This document shows, piece by piece, positions 22,661 through 35,918 of a DNA stretch of 64,000 bases. Both the position numbers and the translations under genes were made by a program. Each line of letters opens with the position of its first letter. Position 1 is the first letter of the stretch. Source of the stretch: Moringa oleifera. Taxonomy: Eukaryota > Streptophyta > Magnoliopsida > Brassicales > Moringaceae. The notes below the pieces were generated by a model. It saw only the letters and a program-made list of their open reading frames with translations, was not told where the DNA came from and ran no database searches. Where the stretch lies: the NCBI GenBank assembly GCA_021397835.1, contig JAJFZO010000606.1:1-64000 (forward strand), written 5' to 3'.

Positions 22661-23509
22661 AAGATATTTGTACACATGAACATCATTGAATTTATATAGT
22701 TAAATTTTTAGAATTATGTATGATAATATATATTTAAACTTATGTATTGTACATATGCAGTTCAAATATGATATCAAATTTTGTTTTGTTTTGTTTATTT
22801 TTTATTACTCTTTTTGGATTAGATTATGTTAAAGTGTTTTCAAACATGAAAGAAGTAATGATGGTTTTAGTGCTAATGGTATTGAAGTGCATAACAGGAA
22901 AAAGTTTTTTTCGTTAAAGTGTTGGTATTGAAGTATTAAAGTGTCCGTATTAAAGTGTTGGTATTGAAGTGTTAAAATGTTGGTATTAAAGTGCTGGTGT
23001 AATTATGTTGAAGGAAGAAAGATAGTATAATTGTTTCATTGAAATGTATAAAAGTAATTGTGATTAGTGTATTTGATACTTGTATACTTATATGTGTTAA
23101 CTAAGTTTAATTGAAGAATCATATTTACATATTGTAATTTAATTTTAATTGAGAAAATTTTGGTTGTGTATTGTGAAGAATTGTGTTGATGTATATGATT
23201 AATGTGGAAGAGATGAAGAATTTTATATATGCAGGTTTTTGATAATTTGATTATAGAAATTTTGTATTTATTTTGAAATTAATAATATATATATATATAT
23301 ACCTTTAATAATGGTTCTAATAGAACTATCATTAAAAGTTTTCCTTTTTAATGACAGTTATATCATTAAAAAGGCGGGGCCTTTAATGATAGTTTTCAAT
23401 AACTGTCATTAAAATCTCCTCATTTAATGACATGAACAAAGATGACAGTTCTACAACTATCATTAAAAGCCATTTTTAACTGTCATTAAAGCTTTTATTT
23501 GTAATAGCC

Positions 23510-26500
23510 TAAGCGTAAGGGCTGATATGAAAATTGCTTTAGCTTCTTAAATTAACAAATAGTTTGCTTGATATTCTAGGTATTCTTATTAGAGTTCTAT
23601 TAGCCTTGTTATTACTGGTATCCATCTTAGACACTGTATTATATCTTCACTATTACTACTAAACTTACTTTAGATTGTTACACTTGGATATAGGGAATCA
23701 TTAGAGCAAGAAATCAGTTAATATATAATCTTGTAAACTAGCTTGCCCAAAGAGAAAGAGAATAAAAATCTTGTCCTTCGAAATGGAATCAATGTACATG
23801 CCTTTCTATTAGTGTCGGTATAAGAGAAGATAGATTTTGAGCCTTTCTATTCACTATGGCAAGGACTTGACTTTAGCTTTAAATATTTAGTTTTTACTTA
23901 GGTAGTTATCGAAAGCCAAGAATATTATCTTGTGCTCTAAAAAAGGAAAGTTCAGAAAGAAAGCAAGGAGTTGAGTTTACTGAGTGCATCACCTCCCCTA
24001 GAATCATTGTTTACATCGAGTATTAGATAGCCCAACTCTAATATAGAAGATGCATCATCAAATAAGATATATCAATCATGAAACTATCAACCAGTCAAAA
24101 AACCTTTTTAATGCATCCTCTCGACACTAGAGGACTTTTTTGTAAACTTTTTTCATCTTGGTATTGCTTATGCGGTCCACATTGTCAACCTATTCATGTT
24201 GCGCCTTTCTGTCATCTACATGGTACATGATCTCATGCATTATTTAATCCTTCATCATCATCCCTCTAGGTTCAGATAGGCGAATTAATGGGCTTATTTT
24301 CTTTTTTTTTTCTCATCAATTAGGGAAGCAGCTCCATTCCTTTTTCCTTTAATTCAATAGTTGGAACTCTTTGTCTATTGTTTATGCATAAGGCAAGCCT
24401 CGTAGGAAACCATGAGAACAAGTCCTTATATTCTCTTTTTCTCTTTTACACTCAAGTGATCGAACCAGCTCTCTTTCTTTTCTTTTTCTTTATTGGGTGG
24501 TGCTTTTCTCTTAAAGCTGAAGCAAGGGCTTCCCACCCAGACTAATCAAGAGTTTGGCTTGAGAGCTCTTCATATGGCATTCGGTAAGCCAAGTTCAGTT
24601 ATCACAACAATATCATAAGATAAGAAAGTCATTGATTTACAAGGACTAATGACGATTTTATCATAAAAGAAAGGGAAGAGTAAGAGGAGTTAGTCTTCTT
24701 TAAAGATCAAGGAATAAATTGGACAATTATGCCATTTAGCAGAAGTCTTTTATAGAAGGAAAGCCTGTACCAACTAAGTGAAGAGGAAAGATCTCCAAAG
24801 ATTCTTATCTTATTCCATTCTAATGGCTCCACTAGCATTAGAAAATTAATGACTCTTTCAGCTTGATAAACAAAGTTGAGCACACTCAATCACCTACTTT
24901 AATTTGCTTTTTTTTTCTTTCGACACTGTTTAATAGATCATTAGAAAGCATCCAAACGTGAACTTCATTATCTCGAGTCCTAATGCTAGAAGTGCACACC
25001 AACCTATAAAAAAATTAGATCACACCTTTACACTGAAAAAGATGGAGATGGAATCCCATGCATGGTGAAGATGAGCCAAGCAATTAAATCCAAGAGGCAC
25101 ACCATTTCTTTAAAGTGGGAGTCAAGCCTATCAAGCAATCATAATAGTAGTTAGATGAAGTCTTGAAATGAAATGAAATGAGAGAAGCACGAAAGCCGAT
25201 AAAAGAAAGGAGTTGAATCACCAAGAATTAGCTTCGAAAGAATGAATGCCATCGAACATCATCGTGAAGGTGGGATTCTAGCTAGCTCGATACGCATTAA
25301 ATTAGTTGAGCAGATCCCTTGTCGCATCTATTGCATCGATGAGCATCCATCCACGCAAGTGAAATTGTTATGGTTAACAAAGTAGCTATACCTCAATATG
25401 AGGGATGACTTAATAAGTTAGAATCCAAGATTCTCTAAAAGCAAAGCTTAGTTAAAGAATCAAATAGCCCATCTACTGGGAAGCTCAATCAAGACTAAAG
25501 CGAGTGAAAATCGTGAATTTGAGATAGAATTAGGTCACTCACTTTGAAATGTCCCAGGCCCTTTAAACTAAAAAGAAGTATAAGTGGGGTAGACTAAATA
25601 ATAGTCCAATTCTTGTTGGTCTGAGAAAGAAGTTATTAGACAGGGAGTTCCACAATTAATTAACTCCTCAAGGCTAGTAAGAGTCAATCCCACTTAAGAG
25701 TTTCATACATGCCCACAACTGATCAATGTGCAAGGATCCATAGCACCTAAAAGTAGGGAAGATGACTACAAGTGGTTGGGACTTAGCCCAACGATTAAGG
25801 AAGCATAAATAGTTGAAAAATTCAGGTAGCTTGAAAAAGCCCCTAAGCAATACCCTGAGTAGCAACATCAGAATCACGCCTGTCAAAAGACAAAGGGCTT
25901 ATACCTATCGTAGATGTAAAGTGGCAAGTTTAGGGTTTAAACCCTATAAAAGGTCTACCACTTTATTAAATTGGGAAAATAAAAAGCTCGTGGCTTTTAG
26001 GAATTAAATTCATTTCCTAAATAAAGTGAGACTTTGAAATTTACACTTTGACATGAAAGAACTAAGGCAACCTTCACTTCAGGCAAACAATATAGATAGA
26101 TGGCCAAGCGCTGCTTTCATTCAAGCTATGTAGATAAAGATCCAAAAAGGACTTTATCATCAATAGCCACATTAGTTAGACACGAGTGAGGAAAGAAAAA
26201 AAGATCACTTTTTAGCTACAACTAACCACCTATTAAATCCAAAGAAAAAAGATAAGATTTAATGGTTTGCAAAGAGCCCATTAAAAGAAGAAGGTGGCTC
26301 AGTTAATGCAATTTAGAAGTTACAAACCTAAGAGAAATGTGGAAGGGAGCTAGTTCCAAAGGTCAAAAATGAATAGAGTAATAGCTTATTATTAGTGCTC
26401 AAAAAGCCATTTGAGCTAGTCTTTCAACTAGGTTAGGTAAAAAAAGCAAAAATGTCTTGCCTTTTAACTGACTTAATAAGCGGGCATTGACTTTTTTGAC

Positions 26501-27115
26501 TTAATAAAAATGGAGTCTTGAGATTAGATGACACATTTTCTATATTCACTAATTAATAAAGAATATTCCTTATCCTAATGCGCTTAGGTATATTGCAATT
26601 TCACCGGAGAAAATCAATATCGATAACAATGGCCAAAAGCTACTACACTACGAGATAAGAGAGAGAAAAAAGATGGTCGAGGTCTTGAGGAAAAGAATGC
26701 ACCATTACAATTAAGAAAGTTAAGTGTGACCAATTTTTGTAAGATTTATCCTCGAAAGCAAAGCCGATCAAGGGGAAAAAGAAAAAAAGAAAATTCCTCT
26801 TTCTTAAATTGATGGCATCAAAAAAGAACCTACTTTTACTTTGGTGTGAAGTAATGACGTAGGATGTATCCCCCAACCTTATATTTTTTATTTATAGAGT
26901 TTCACTAAGAATTAAAAGAATAACTTTTTTCTTTATTAGGTCAATTAGTCGAAACTCCTCTTTATTTAAGCATCAAGTTGGAAAAAAGCCTTATTTAACA
27001 GAAGGAACAGTGAAAGCATTAAGCTTCCAAGCTAGAGAAAAGCCTAATCTTATGGAGTAAAAGCTACTATTAAAGGAGCTAACTTTGCCTTTCTAAAAGA
27101 TATCCTTAGAGTTGG
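23510..27115. other. No gene recognised
   Basis: 3.6 kb between two CACTA copies. Frames such as minus 25674-25886 and plus 25813-26007 matched nothing I know and are short. A GAAATGAAATGAAATGAG run sits near 25166. The texture is again like plant mitochondrial spacer, without a gene to prove it. Confidence 0.35.
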
Positions 27116-27118
27116 CCT

Positions 27119-28935
27119 CACTACTACAAATAAAAGATTTAATGATAGTTAAAAATGACTTTTAATAACAGTTCTAGAACTGTCATTTTTGTTAACGTCA
27201 ATAAAAAAAGGGGACATTTAACGATAGTTATTAAAAACTGTCATCAACGGCCTCTCCTTTTAATGAAAACTTTTTCAAAACTATTGTTAAAGAGGGAGTC
27301 TTTAACGATAATTATAAAAAAACTGTGATTAAAGCCTTCCCCCCCCCCCCCCCCCTTTTTAATGACAGTTTTGAAAGAACTATCATTAAATGTTGGGATT
27401 TCATGGTAGTTCTATTAAAACTATCACTAAAAGGAGGTACCTTTAATATTAATTTTCAATGATCTATCATTAAAGGTGCTCCTTGATAGCTTTAATAGAG
27501 CTACTATTAAAAGTATTTTTTTAATAATTTTAAAATAAATATAAAATTCCTACACACAAATTATCCAAAATCTACATATATAAAATTCTTCTCATCAACT
27601 ACATCTCTTCCACACATTAACTACATGTCTTCATCTTGTATACATCAACACAATTCTTCATAATATCCACACAAAATTTTCTCCATCAAAATTACATTGC
27701 AATGTATGAATACTACATACTTTAATTAAACTTGGTCAATACATGAAGTACACAATTATCAAATGCACTAATCCTTATTCTTTCTAAACACTTTTATGAA
27801 ACAACTACACTATCTTTCTTTTTTCAACATAATTACACCATTATTTTAATGCTTCAACACCAACACTTCAATGAAACAACTTTTTTCTTTCTATACACTT
27901 CAATACGATTCTTACTCAAACCATCATTACTTCTTCTATGTTCGAAAACACTTTAACATAATCTAATCCAAATAATTAATTATTTATTTGTTTAAGATTT
28001 AACTAATATTAAATTAAGTTAATTACAAAATCAATATAAATTTGACAAAATATGCCAAATCTTTACCTAACAAAATTTATTCAAACATAAAGTCATCAAA
28101 ATATAAATTTATCTAACCAATATTTACTTAATTCATCAATTAATCTAAAAATTATCAAACAGTAAATTCATCAATATGTAGTACCCATTCTTACCTAATA
28201 TATTCATCCAAATATACTTACAAAAGAACTCAAATTTTACCAATAAAAATTCACCAAACACACCTAATGAAGACAATCTCAAAATAATATATGTTCTCAA
28301 TTCATTCTTCAAATCTAAACAGAAATGAATAAAATTTGTTAAAAAAATTCCATAGAAAAATTTTGAATGTACCAAAATACTCACATGTTTGAATGCCAAG
28401 GATAAAGAGAAAACGAACGAAGGAAGGGCGAAGGTGCGACTGTTCCTTATGGAGATTGAGACAAATGAGAGAGGATGGAGTAAGGAGAGAGCAAGGTTTC
28501 TTCAAAAAGGAGAAAAAGAGATTTGTGCGCCTGGCTACTTCTCCAAACGTGGTTGCTGCTGCTTTTAGAGTTAGGGTTCCTCTTTACAGAGGCCTTTTAA
28601 CATTAGTTCTATAGGAAATGATGTTAAATTAGGCTTTTAATGTCAGTTCCCATAGAGTTGACATTAAAGGTTAATAAATTAAACCTTTTAATGTCAATTC
28701 ACATGGACCTAACATTAAAAGCCTAATTCAATCCCCTTTTTAATGTTAATTGTTTTAAAACCGACATTAAAAATAGACCTTAGATGTTATTTTTTAAAAA
28801 ACTAAAAATAAAGATACCATTTAATGTCAATTGTTTAAAAACTAACATTAAAAATTATTAGTGATTCTTTTAATGATAGTTTTTTTAAGAACTATCATTG
28901 AATTATTGTCAGTTATTATAATTTTTGTAGTAGTG
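27119..28935. mobile_element. Non-autonomous CACTA transposon, copy 2
   Basis: Complete 1817-bp deletion derivative. It starts CACTACTACAAATAAAAG and ends AATTTTTGTAGTAGTG, both termini intact, and is flanked by a perfect 3-bp duplication, CCT at 27116-27118 and 28936-28938. It contains the left hairpin array (27119-27530), the AT-rich trailer (27540-28000), the AT-rich zone (28020-28380), a shortened GC-rich start (28400-28470) and a right array of TTTAATGTCAGTT hairpins (28600-28935). Both transposase genes are absent. The intact ends and duplication make it the best-preserved copy in the window. Confidence 0.95.
27339..27355. repeat. C17 homopolymer in CACTA copy 2
   Basis: Seventeen consecutive C residues lie inside the left hairpin array, where the other copies have no C run. 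It could be real slippage or an assembly or base-calling error. Confidence 0.9.
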
Positions 28936-28938
28936 CCT

Positions 28939-31900
28939 TAATCTTGCTAGGTAACTAAATAATCGATTCAGGAGTGGCAACAGGAGCCATAAGAGGGAAT
29001 TCCTTCACTAGATCAGAGTACCGATTAAAGAACTTTACAAATTTAACTTTGATGATCGCGATCTAACATTTCAACTGCGGCATCACTTACCACATCCTGT
29101 GGATCATCATCAATTCGAATGTCTTTTTTATTAGCAACCTTTGATACAAATTCTATGCGTAGGAAGAAAAAAGAGTTCTTCTTATACAAGAACAGAGTAT
29201 CTCAAAAGAATGAAACTTTATATGCTTATTTAGTGTCTAAGGGACCATATTAGAATGAATAAATCCTTAGAGGACAGTCTTCTAAGTAACTCATTCAATC
29301 CAGTAGGAGTTGAGACTTACTAATGCTGGATTATAAAGCCTTTTGGTAGGAAAACCCTTCATTAAGAACCTGGTATATAGCCAATGTTTCCGAGATATAC
29401 TAAGCCAAATTTTCATAAGTAAACTACTGAGTTAGGAGCGAGGTAGCCCAAGGCACCTTCATTTTCTAAGCTTTTTACTTTAGTTTTATTCAGCTGAAGC
29501 CTAACTTTCATTAATTGAATCTACCTACTTTCATGCTCGAGCCTGACTTATGTCAATTACTTAATTAACCATGTTAGAAGGAAAAGAAATCTACGTGCAT
29601 TTGGAGAAAAGAGAATGTCTCTTTGTTAGGTCTCACTCCAATTCATTCATTTTGAAACTTGACACATGATGGGAAAACAGCTATTTTGAGTGGAAACTCT
29701 ATCAAAATGGAAGAAAAAGAATGAAATTCCTATTCGACTTACTTTCCCCTGGATTGGAGTGCTATTCAATTAACTAAGTCCCTCTGAAAGCAAGTTTGGG
29801 ATTCAAAAGACTAGAAGGAGCTTACCATAGGCAATTAGTATTGTGACCAAAGGAGAAGACATCATTGTAAAGTCCACATGGAACTAGAAAGGTAAGTTAA
29901 GTTAAGCAATTCAAATGTTACAACATAGCATGGGGAAGAACTGTACATATTGGGGAATCTTTCTATTTTAGCTTCTTAAAAACTGCTTTTTTGGTTAAAA
30001 CATGTTACCTAAACAAAGCTACCAAAAGCGATAGGTATCTCTTCTCTTAACATAGGTTTATATAAGAAAAAAACTTATGTTGTGATTGTTTGCTTCCATT
30101 TCATCTATCTAGATATAGCTATTTCGTTTGAAATTTAGGTACTTTGATTGTTATTTTTTTTTATTGTTTGTTGGAACCAATTGTTCAAACAAATTCAATG
30201 TCGACGTCATCGTAGGACACCATTGTAATGATGTAGTTAGAAAATTTTACATATGCCCCCTACTGTCTAGAAAACCTTTTCTTCTTTCTCATGTCTTCTT
30301 GCTTGACTTCTTAATATTGGAAGGCAGAAAAAACCTGCGAAATTTACTTCCAACAAATATACAACATCTTATTTTCAAGGTTTGCAATGAATGAAAAGCA
30401 TACTAGAAAGGGAATAGATAAGCATTCCACCCTATAATAATACAATAAAGGGATGCCTATGGGAAGACACTCGAAAAAAGAGTCATGCCCCATTTCTAAG
30501 TTGAGGAGGCATAAAGCAATAAAAGGGCTATGGAAATGCTGCTTGCGTAACCAGAAAGCCAGTCTCGTGCCCTAACCCTTGAAGATGAGCGAATAATTGA
30601 TCTTTCGTGGAAAAATACTTTTAGCTACATTTTGATCTCAAAAGCCTAGATTACATAAAAAGAAACTGACTCTTCCCCTGCTACGTGAACTATCCTTTTT
30701 TTTTTGTTGCTTCTATATAAGTGAATAGATCTTTGTGATTCAATCAACTCGATTCTTGTTCTCACGCTCGAGTCAGGAGATACCTTATGATAGTGAACAG
30801 TGAAAGTAAAATCCTATTTAATTTAGAAGAAGGCTTTATCTCATCCTTTCCCATAATAGGCTAAACCAAAAAAAGGGAGCAGTCGTCACCTTTAAGCTCT
30901 AAGTGAAGAAGTCAAGCAACAAAGACCACTACTAATAAGACAGAAAAAAGCTACCTTTTTTTCACCCTTGGTGAACTTTCCTTTAAACACAAACAAAAGC
31001 GCATCCAACCCCATTCTTTTGGTAGCAAGTCAGATTCCTTTCCATGAGGATATCTTGGAACATGCCACTTACTTTTAGGGGAGTTAGTCTTTTTTGCTTA
31101 CAGGGTCAAGGAAAAGATGGGCCTTAAACTGGGAACTCCAAAAAAAAATATTAATGATTCTTTGTTGGGCCACTAAATAAAGAGTTTTGGCTTTTTTTTT
31201 TTTTTTTTGGGATAGTTCTTGTGAAAGCAGCAAATCCTTCTCTAAGTATGGAAGTAGTTAGCTAACACCTACCATTTGATAATTCTTTCATTATGCTGAC
31301 AAGTTAATAGCTCTTCTTTGTTTAGTTACTACTCTATTGAATCTCATTTATTGAGGAGATCCCTTATTCTATGACACCAAAATAAAGTTCATCCTTTGGC
31401 TTATGTATAAGTATTTCATTTTTTCACCCACGATCGAACTCACTTAATCTGCATATTTGGAACTCTTTGATTACTCTAAATCTAGTGATGGACTCATATT
31501 TTAACTTGAGGGACTCTTGCTTCTGTCTTCCTTTTTCTGGCTTTCGGTCTAAATGTTATCTCAATCGATCAGTTTCTTCTATTTTATGCCTACTAAAAGC
31601 AAAACCATGCCCTACCATCAAGAATAAATTCTTGGCATCTATTTGCAGGAAGAACTTCTTCAACAAAAGAAATTATAGCTCGTAGTCTAATAGTTCACTC
31701 CGCACCTTAAGAGAAAGAGTTCTAGCATACTATTCTATTATGATACCAAACCCTCGGGGAACTTCACTACTTTGAGAGTAGAGTTATACCTTTTATTCCA
31801 CTAGGCATAAGTAAACTACTTTTCTTGTCTGCGTTTTGTACATTTTCTTGTCTAAGATATAAGGTTTTCCCTTATCACCTGTCTTATTTGAAATTTCTTC

Positions 31901-33225
31901 CAGTAGTTAATGAGCAAGAAGAGGTTTAGAAGTTGATTCAAGTAAGAAAGGCAAGTCCATTAACTTGGCTACACTATGATTCCTATCAAGAAAAAAGAAT
32001 TTACACCTAAGAGCATCGATTTGGACTAATAAGAGCTACCATACCATTACCTACTAGTAGTCCTTCCTCCAATTGATTCAACAAAAGGGCTTTTTCCTCT
32101 AACAACGGGGCTATTCCTGACTTTGATCTTTCCTTCACTTCTTTTGAATTGAATGTAGGTTTAATCCTTTCTATGGGTGTGACTAATTTGGCCATTTAAT
32201 AACGAAAGGTGGACTCTCTTACTTAAATTGATAGCTATTTTGAATCAAGCTTTAGAAACGATAAACTTTTTCCTTATTCACTCAGAGTTCTTTTTGAATC
32301 AGAATAAAATTCCTCATACTAACCTAATCCACCTAGATCAGAGAAGTAACTAAATCAATTCTTAACAAAAGAAAGGAAACTAAGGAAGTAAAAGGGAAAA
32401 TAGAAATGGGAAGATCGCTAATTCCTTTGCTTCCAACTCTTAGAATACAAAGGAAGTCTACTAATGCCTTAAATTTGCATTAAAGTTTATAAAGTGATGC
32501 CAAGTAAAATCTTAGATGGGAGAAGTAGCTAATAAGAGGCTAGCAACCCTTATCAATACCAACAGAGTTGGTCATAAGAACTACCTATTCTATCTTATAT
32601 TCCATAACCTACAAAGTAAGAAAGAAAAGTTCTTTTCATTAAGCAAAAGTGATTAACGAAGACCTAAGAACAGATGGCAAATCCTTTATCCTTCGCTTGT
32701 AGGTCTTATAGAGAGGGAAATTTGTCACGCTGTTAAGTAGTGATTTCTAATTTATAGAAGAGAAGAAAATCCCCCTTCGCCATGGCTTTCATGAAGGAAG
32801 ATTGAAAGTGTCCAGATCGGTGATGTGGTCCACATCTAATTTTTAGAGAGGCCTCTACATTTTATTATGTACATGAATTAGCACAAGCGCCTTTCCAAAG
32901 ACTACTTTAGCTTCTTTAATTATCCTACTTCAATATGTTATGTGTGAGGAAGGGTTGTGTCTTTATGTTTGTTATGGTCTTCATCATCATCACTGATCAA
33001 TTGCGACCTAGCTTTGCCTAGTTTTAGGCATCATGAATTAAGACCCTATATATCATAACCTCTTCATTTTTTGACCTTCTTCAAATGACTCGGTATCACT
33101 ACCAAAATACATAGGCCTATCCACCCAGTTCACTTTCTTCTTTAGTCAAGATTGCTTTTGTTTCTCTTTTCCTTTCGTATTTTTCTTCTCAGTGACTTTT
33201 CTTTTATAGAGGCTCAAAGTATCTC
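28939..33225. other. No gene recognised
   Basis: Over 4 kb in which I could support no gene. Frames at plus 30128-30394, plus 31467-31685 and minus 32007-32195 are open for 62-88 codons but resemble nothing known to me. A T18 run is at about 31192-31209. The sequence at 32800-33225 may belong to the gypsy fragment that follows, since it lies just after it in that strand's direction. Confidence 0.35.
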
Positions 33226-33229
33226 ACAT

Positions 33230-33610
33230 CTTCATGTTTGATTTTGTTGAGGCTGAAGAGTTTAAGATCTCCATCTATACTCCTTATCTCCCCATTTTTA
33301 CTTCAAGAACTGGTAGAGTGTTAAAGGCACCACGTAATAATCGTGGAGCCAAGGCCCTCCTAGAAGTGTAAAAAATGTCATCATTGATCACAAGGAAGTT
33401 GGCTTCAAATTCCAAGATTCCAACTTTAATCAATAAGATGATTAATCTAAGGGCCTTTTTCTATTTTGAGCTACACCCTAGGTTGATAATCTTTTCTTGG
33501 GAGAGATATTTTACATCTGACTCTAGATGCCTATTCATTAAGACTTTATTCAAATTTTGGAGTAGTCTCTCTCCATGCCTTCTTACTATTGTAGCTTATG
33601 AATAAAAATC
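33230..33610 (-). pseudogene. Ty3/gypsy protease-to-RT linker fragment
   Basis: The minus strand reads KVGILEFEANFLVINDDI and, after a frame change, LLGGPWLHDYYVVPLTLYQF. The plant gypsy polyprotein has the same succession at the end of the aspartic protease: xVxFxVxDI then LLGRPWIHxxGAVPSTLHQ. The catalytic Asp region lies upstream and is not recognisable. The fragment is framed by unassigned DNA and could come from the same kind of element as the piece at 1390-1890, but nothing proves they were one. Confidence 0.65.
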
Positions 33611-33614
33611 CATA

Positions 33615-35185
33615 TAATTAGTAAATAAGAAAAATAACAACCAAGGCCTGTGTATAGGGCTTACAACACTCGTTGAACATGACGAGATAGCCTTTTCTAA
33701 CATTACCACTAGCTTATACAATCTAGTTAGAATCCCTCCCCCTTCGAAATCGAGTTGCTTTGTTCCTTTTTTCTTTTTTTTGGCTAATCAATATCATTTC
33801 ATGTTCTGACTTGGGCATTATTGTGGAGACACAAGACATCACACATAATCCTATGGTCTGTCATGCAATTCAAATTCATTATTGGTGGGTTTCGTAATCA
33901 ATCCTTCATGAGTGAAATGGGTTTAGTCTTTCTCAACCCAGCAACGGCTCACAACTATAAATTATGAATTTCTTTTTCTTTAGCTTTTCATATTAAAATT
34001 AGCGATTCTCTCTTCAGACAACATCATATAGGAAGGGGAACCTTCTACATTTTACCTTATATGGCTTTGATCCAAATGAGCTCTCTAAGGAGTTGGAAGT
34101 AGTGAAAGATGAAAGATCTGGCTCTAGGGCTAAGGGATCTCCCACTAATTCGAAGAAAACTGAGGCTATCGAGGTCTTTACTAATGCTGAAGTAAGAGAA
34201 GATGAAAGATCATTTGGTAGTGTCGACTTCTGCCTTATCAAAAAAGAGGGTAGGTGTCTTTTCCATCGACTTGATGATGGAAATGAACAATTTGCCTCTC
34301 TAGATAGATCTGAAGAATTTATAAAAGTCAAAGATCCTAGCTCAAATCAAAAAGAAGCATTGCCTTGAGTTGGAAGTGCGCCAATGGGAGGGGAGGAGAC
34401 GTAAGGGTTTCGTTTAGCCTACATTTTAGGCCAAGAAAGAGAGTCTACAAGAAAGTTCATCTGGGTGCACGATAGCATTTCCTTCAATGTATATAAGGCA
34501 ACTAACCACCCACATCAATTTAGCTTTTAGATAAAGAGGTAACAATCGATATTGTGATAGATTTCATCTCCTTTAAAAGCTTCTTTACAATAGATATAGT
34601 ACTTCCTGAATTCAATCTGGATAACCACCAATAAAAAGGTAATTAATGGATCCGCCTAAAGCAAAGGCAAGGACATTACCAGCCTTTCATGTCAAAATCA
34701 TGATCTAATTTCATATATAAGGCTATAAACATCAAACCAAGGACTAACAGCAATTGATTAGGAAGACTCTTTAAATATATCCAAATGTATCTTTTTTTAG
34801 GTTTGTTTAATAGCTAAAGCTACCCTTCCCTTTTCTTCTTTGACTTCACTTTTGTTAAGGGAAAGCTCTTAGTAATGTCGTTTCATTAATGGGCATATTC
34901 AAGGAAGTTCCCGAAGTTAAGGTTTTCTTCTTCACTTTGATGAATGATTAGTTTCGGGCTGAATGGAATGGGCAAACAACTTAGTAAAATTCTTTCCAGT
35001 TTAAAGACAGGGCATAATGACCCTTTACCTCAATGGAAGAGGAAATTTTATTATGAATCATACATTCCAATTCTCATTCTTGTATCGAAATCTTGCTTGT
35101 CTAGTCCCATCCATGGTCTTAGTGAGGCAAAAAGCAACCCATTCGCCATCTTGGTGAGATGGAATGCTTTCAATTCCTTACAAGC
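33615..35185. other. No gene recognised; two overlapping open frames
   Basis: Opposed frames cover 34014-34331 (minus, 105 codons) and 34093-34368 (plus, 91 codons). The plus frame gives a charged, lysine- and glutamate-rich peptide. Neither resembles a family I know and each is probably the shadow of the other or chance. Plastid sequence begins at about 35186. Confidence 0.35.
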
Positions 35186-35724
35186 CTTATAAGCTTATGG
35201 TTTCATGTTCTATTTCACATAGTAATGGGGGTTCTTTTCACCCTTCCCCCATGGTACACTTTACTATCGATCACCTAGGAGTATTTAGCCTTGCAAGGCA
35301 GTCTTTGCTGATTCACACGGCATTCCATGTGCCCCATGATATTTAGGTTAGAGCGTAAGCTAATGATGCTTTTAGCTACTAGAATTTCACCATCTAGGGT
35401 GTAGCACTCCATTATTTCGCTTGGCAGCATGAAGCTTTTATTGCTCTCCTATAACCCTATTTTCATGGTTTAAACTGCTCTCATTTTGCTCACCACTACT
35501 ACAGGAATCGCTTTTGTTTTCTTTTCCTCTAGCTACTAATATGTTTTAGTTTGCCAGGTTGTTTCTTGCCTACCTATGATTCAGCAGTAGTTTGAAAGGT
35601 TGACCTATTCAAAAATATCTGGATTTATGCTTATTTTCAACTCCACGAAGCATTTTGTCGTCTACTACGTCCTTCCTCGTCTCTTGGAGCCCAGGCATCC
35701 ACTGTAAGCCTTTCCTTGTTTGAA
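35186..35724 (-). pseudogene. rrn23: Plastid 23S rRNA remnant, 5' end
   Basis: Reverse complement of the first ~540 nt of plastid 23S rRNA. The gene start is at about 35724 (TTCAAACAAGGAAAGGCTTA on the minus strand). It is truncated at about 35186, where GTTTCATGTTCTATTTCAC is the last clear match. Many transitions would disrupt helices, so it is not a working rRNA gene. Confidence 0.92.
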
Positions 35725-35882
35725 CCTCACCCCTAATTTTAAGGCAATGCCATCATAAGGTGCCATTAAATGGAAGGATCTTATCTTATCAACGTTCATG
35801 AATGAGAAATTATAGATCGAACTATTGAATCAAAAAAATTAGGTGCTACCATATAGCTTTGTATTCAGTTAAGTTCATGAGT

Positions 35883-35918
35883 TGGAGATAAGCAGACTCA
35901 AACCATTGTCATCTTCCA
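35883..35918 (-). pseudogene. trnA-UGC: Plastid trnA-UGC remnant, 3' exon
   Basis: The plus-strand TGGAGATAAGCAGACTCAAA is the reverse complement of the trnA 3' exon, with transitions in the T-arm. Intron sequence follows to about 36690. The 5' exon, expected near 36690-36740, is replaced by unrelated bases, while flanking plastid sequence (CGAGCCAAGTAGAGCATGCA) is kept. Confidence 0.85.

Larger units (their letters stand above)
20972..23509 (+). mobile_element. CACTA transposon, copy 3 (inverted, truncated)
   Basis: This is the same family as 5153-12058, lying in the opposite orientation. Its right end (AGCTTTTATTTGTAATAGCC) is the inverted, mutated form of the CACTACTACAAATAAAAGC terminus. 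Going left there are the subterminal array, the Ulp1-like gene end on the plus strand (22035-22660), AT-rich DNA and the GC-rich minisatellite (21040-21480). Homology stops near 20972 in the zone corresponding to 9300, so the other terminus and its hairpin array are gone. The TNP2 gene and most of the second gene are deleted. Confidence 0.85.

Noticed and set aside
34014..34368. Overlapping 105- and 91-codon frames on opposite strands
   Set aside because: No recognisable domain, biased low-complexity composition, and mutual shadowing. Not enough to call a gene.
35490..35515. CACCACTACTACAGGAAT, at first sight a CACTA terminus
   Set aside because: It is part of the plastid 23S rRNA sequence (GCCGCTACTACGGGAATC with transitions), and no subterminal array follows.
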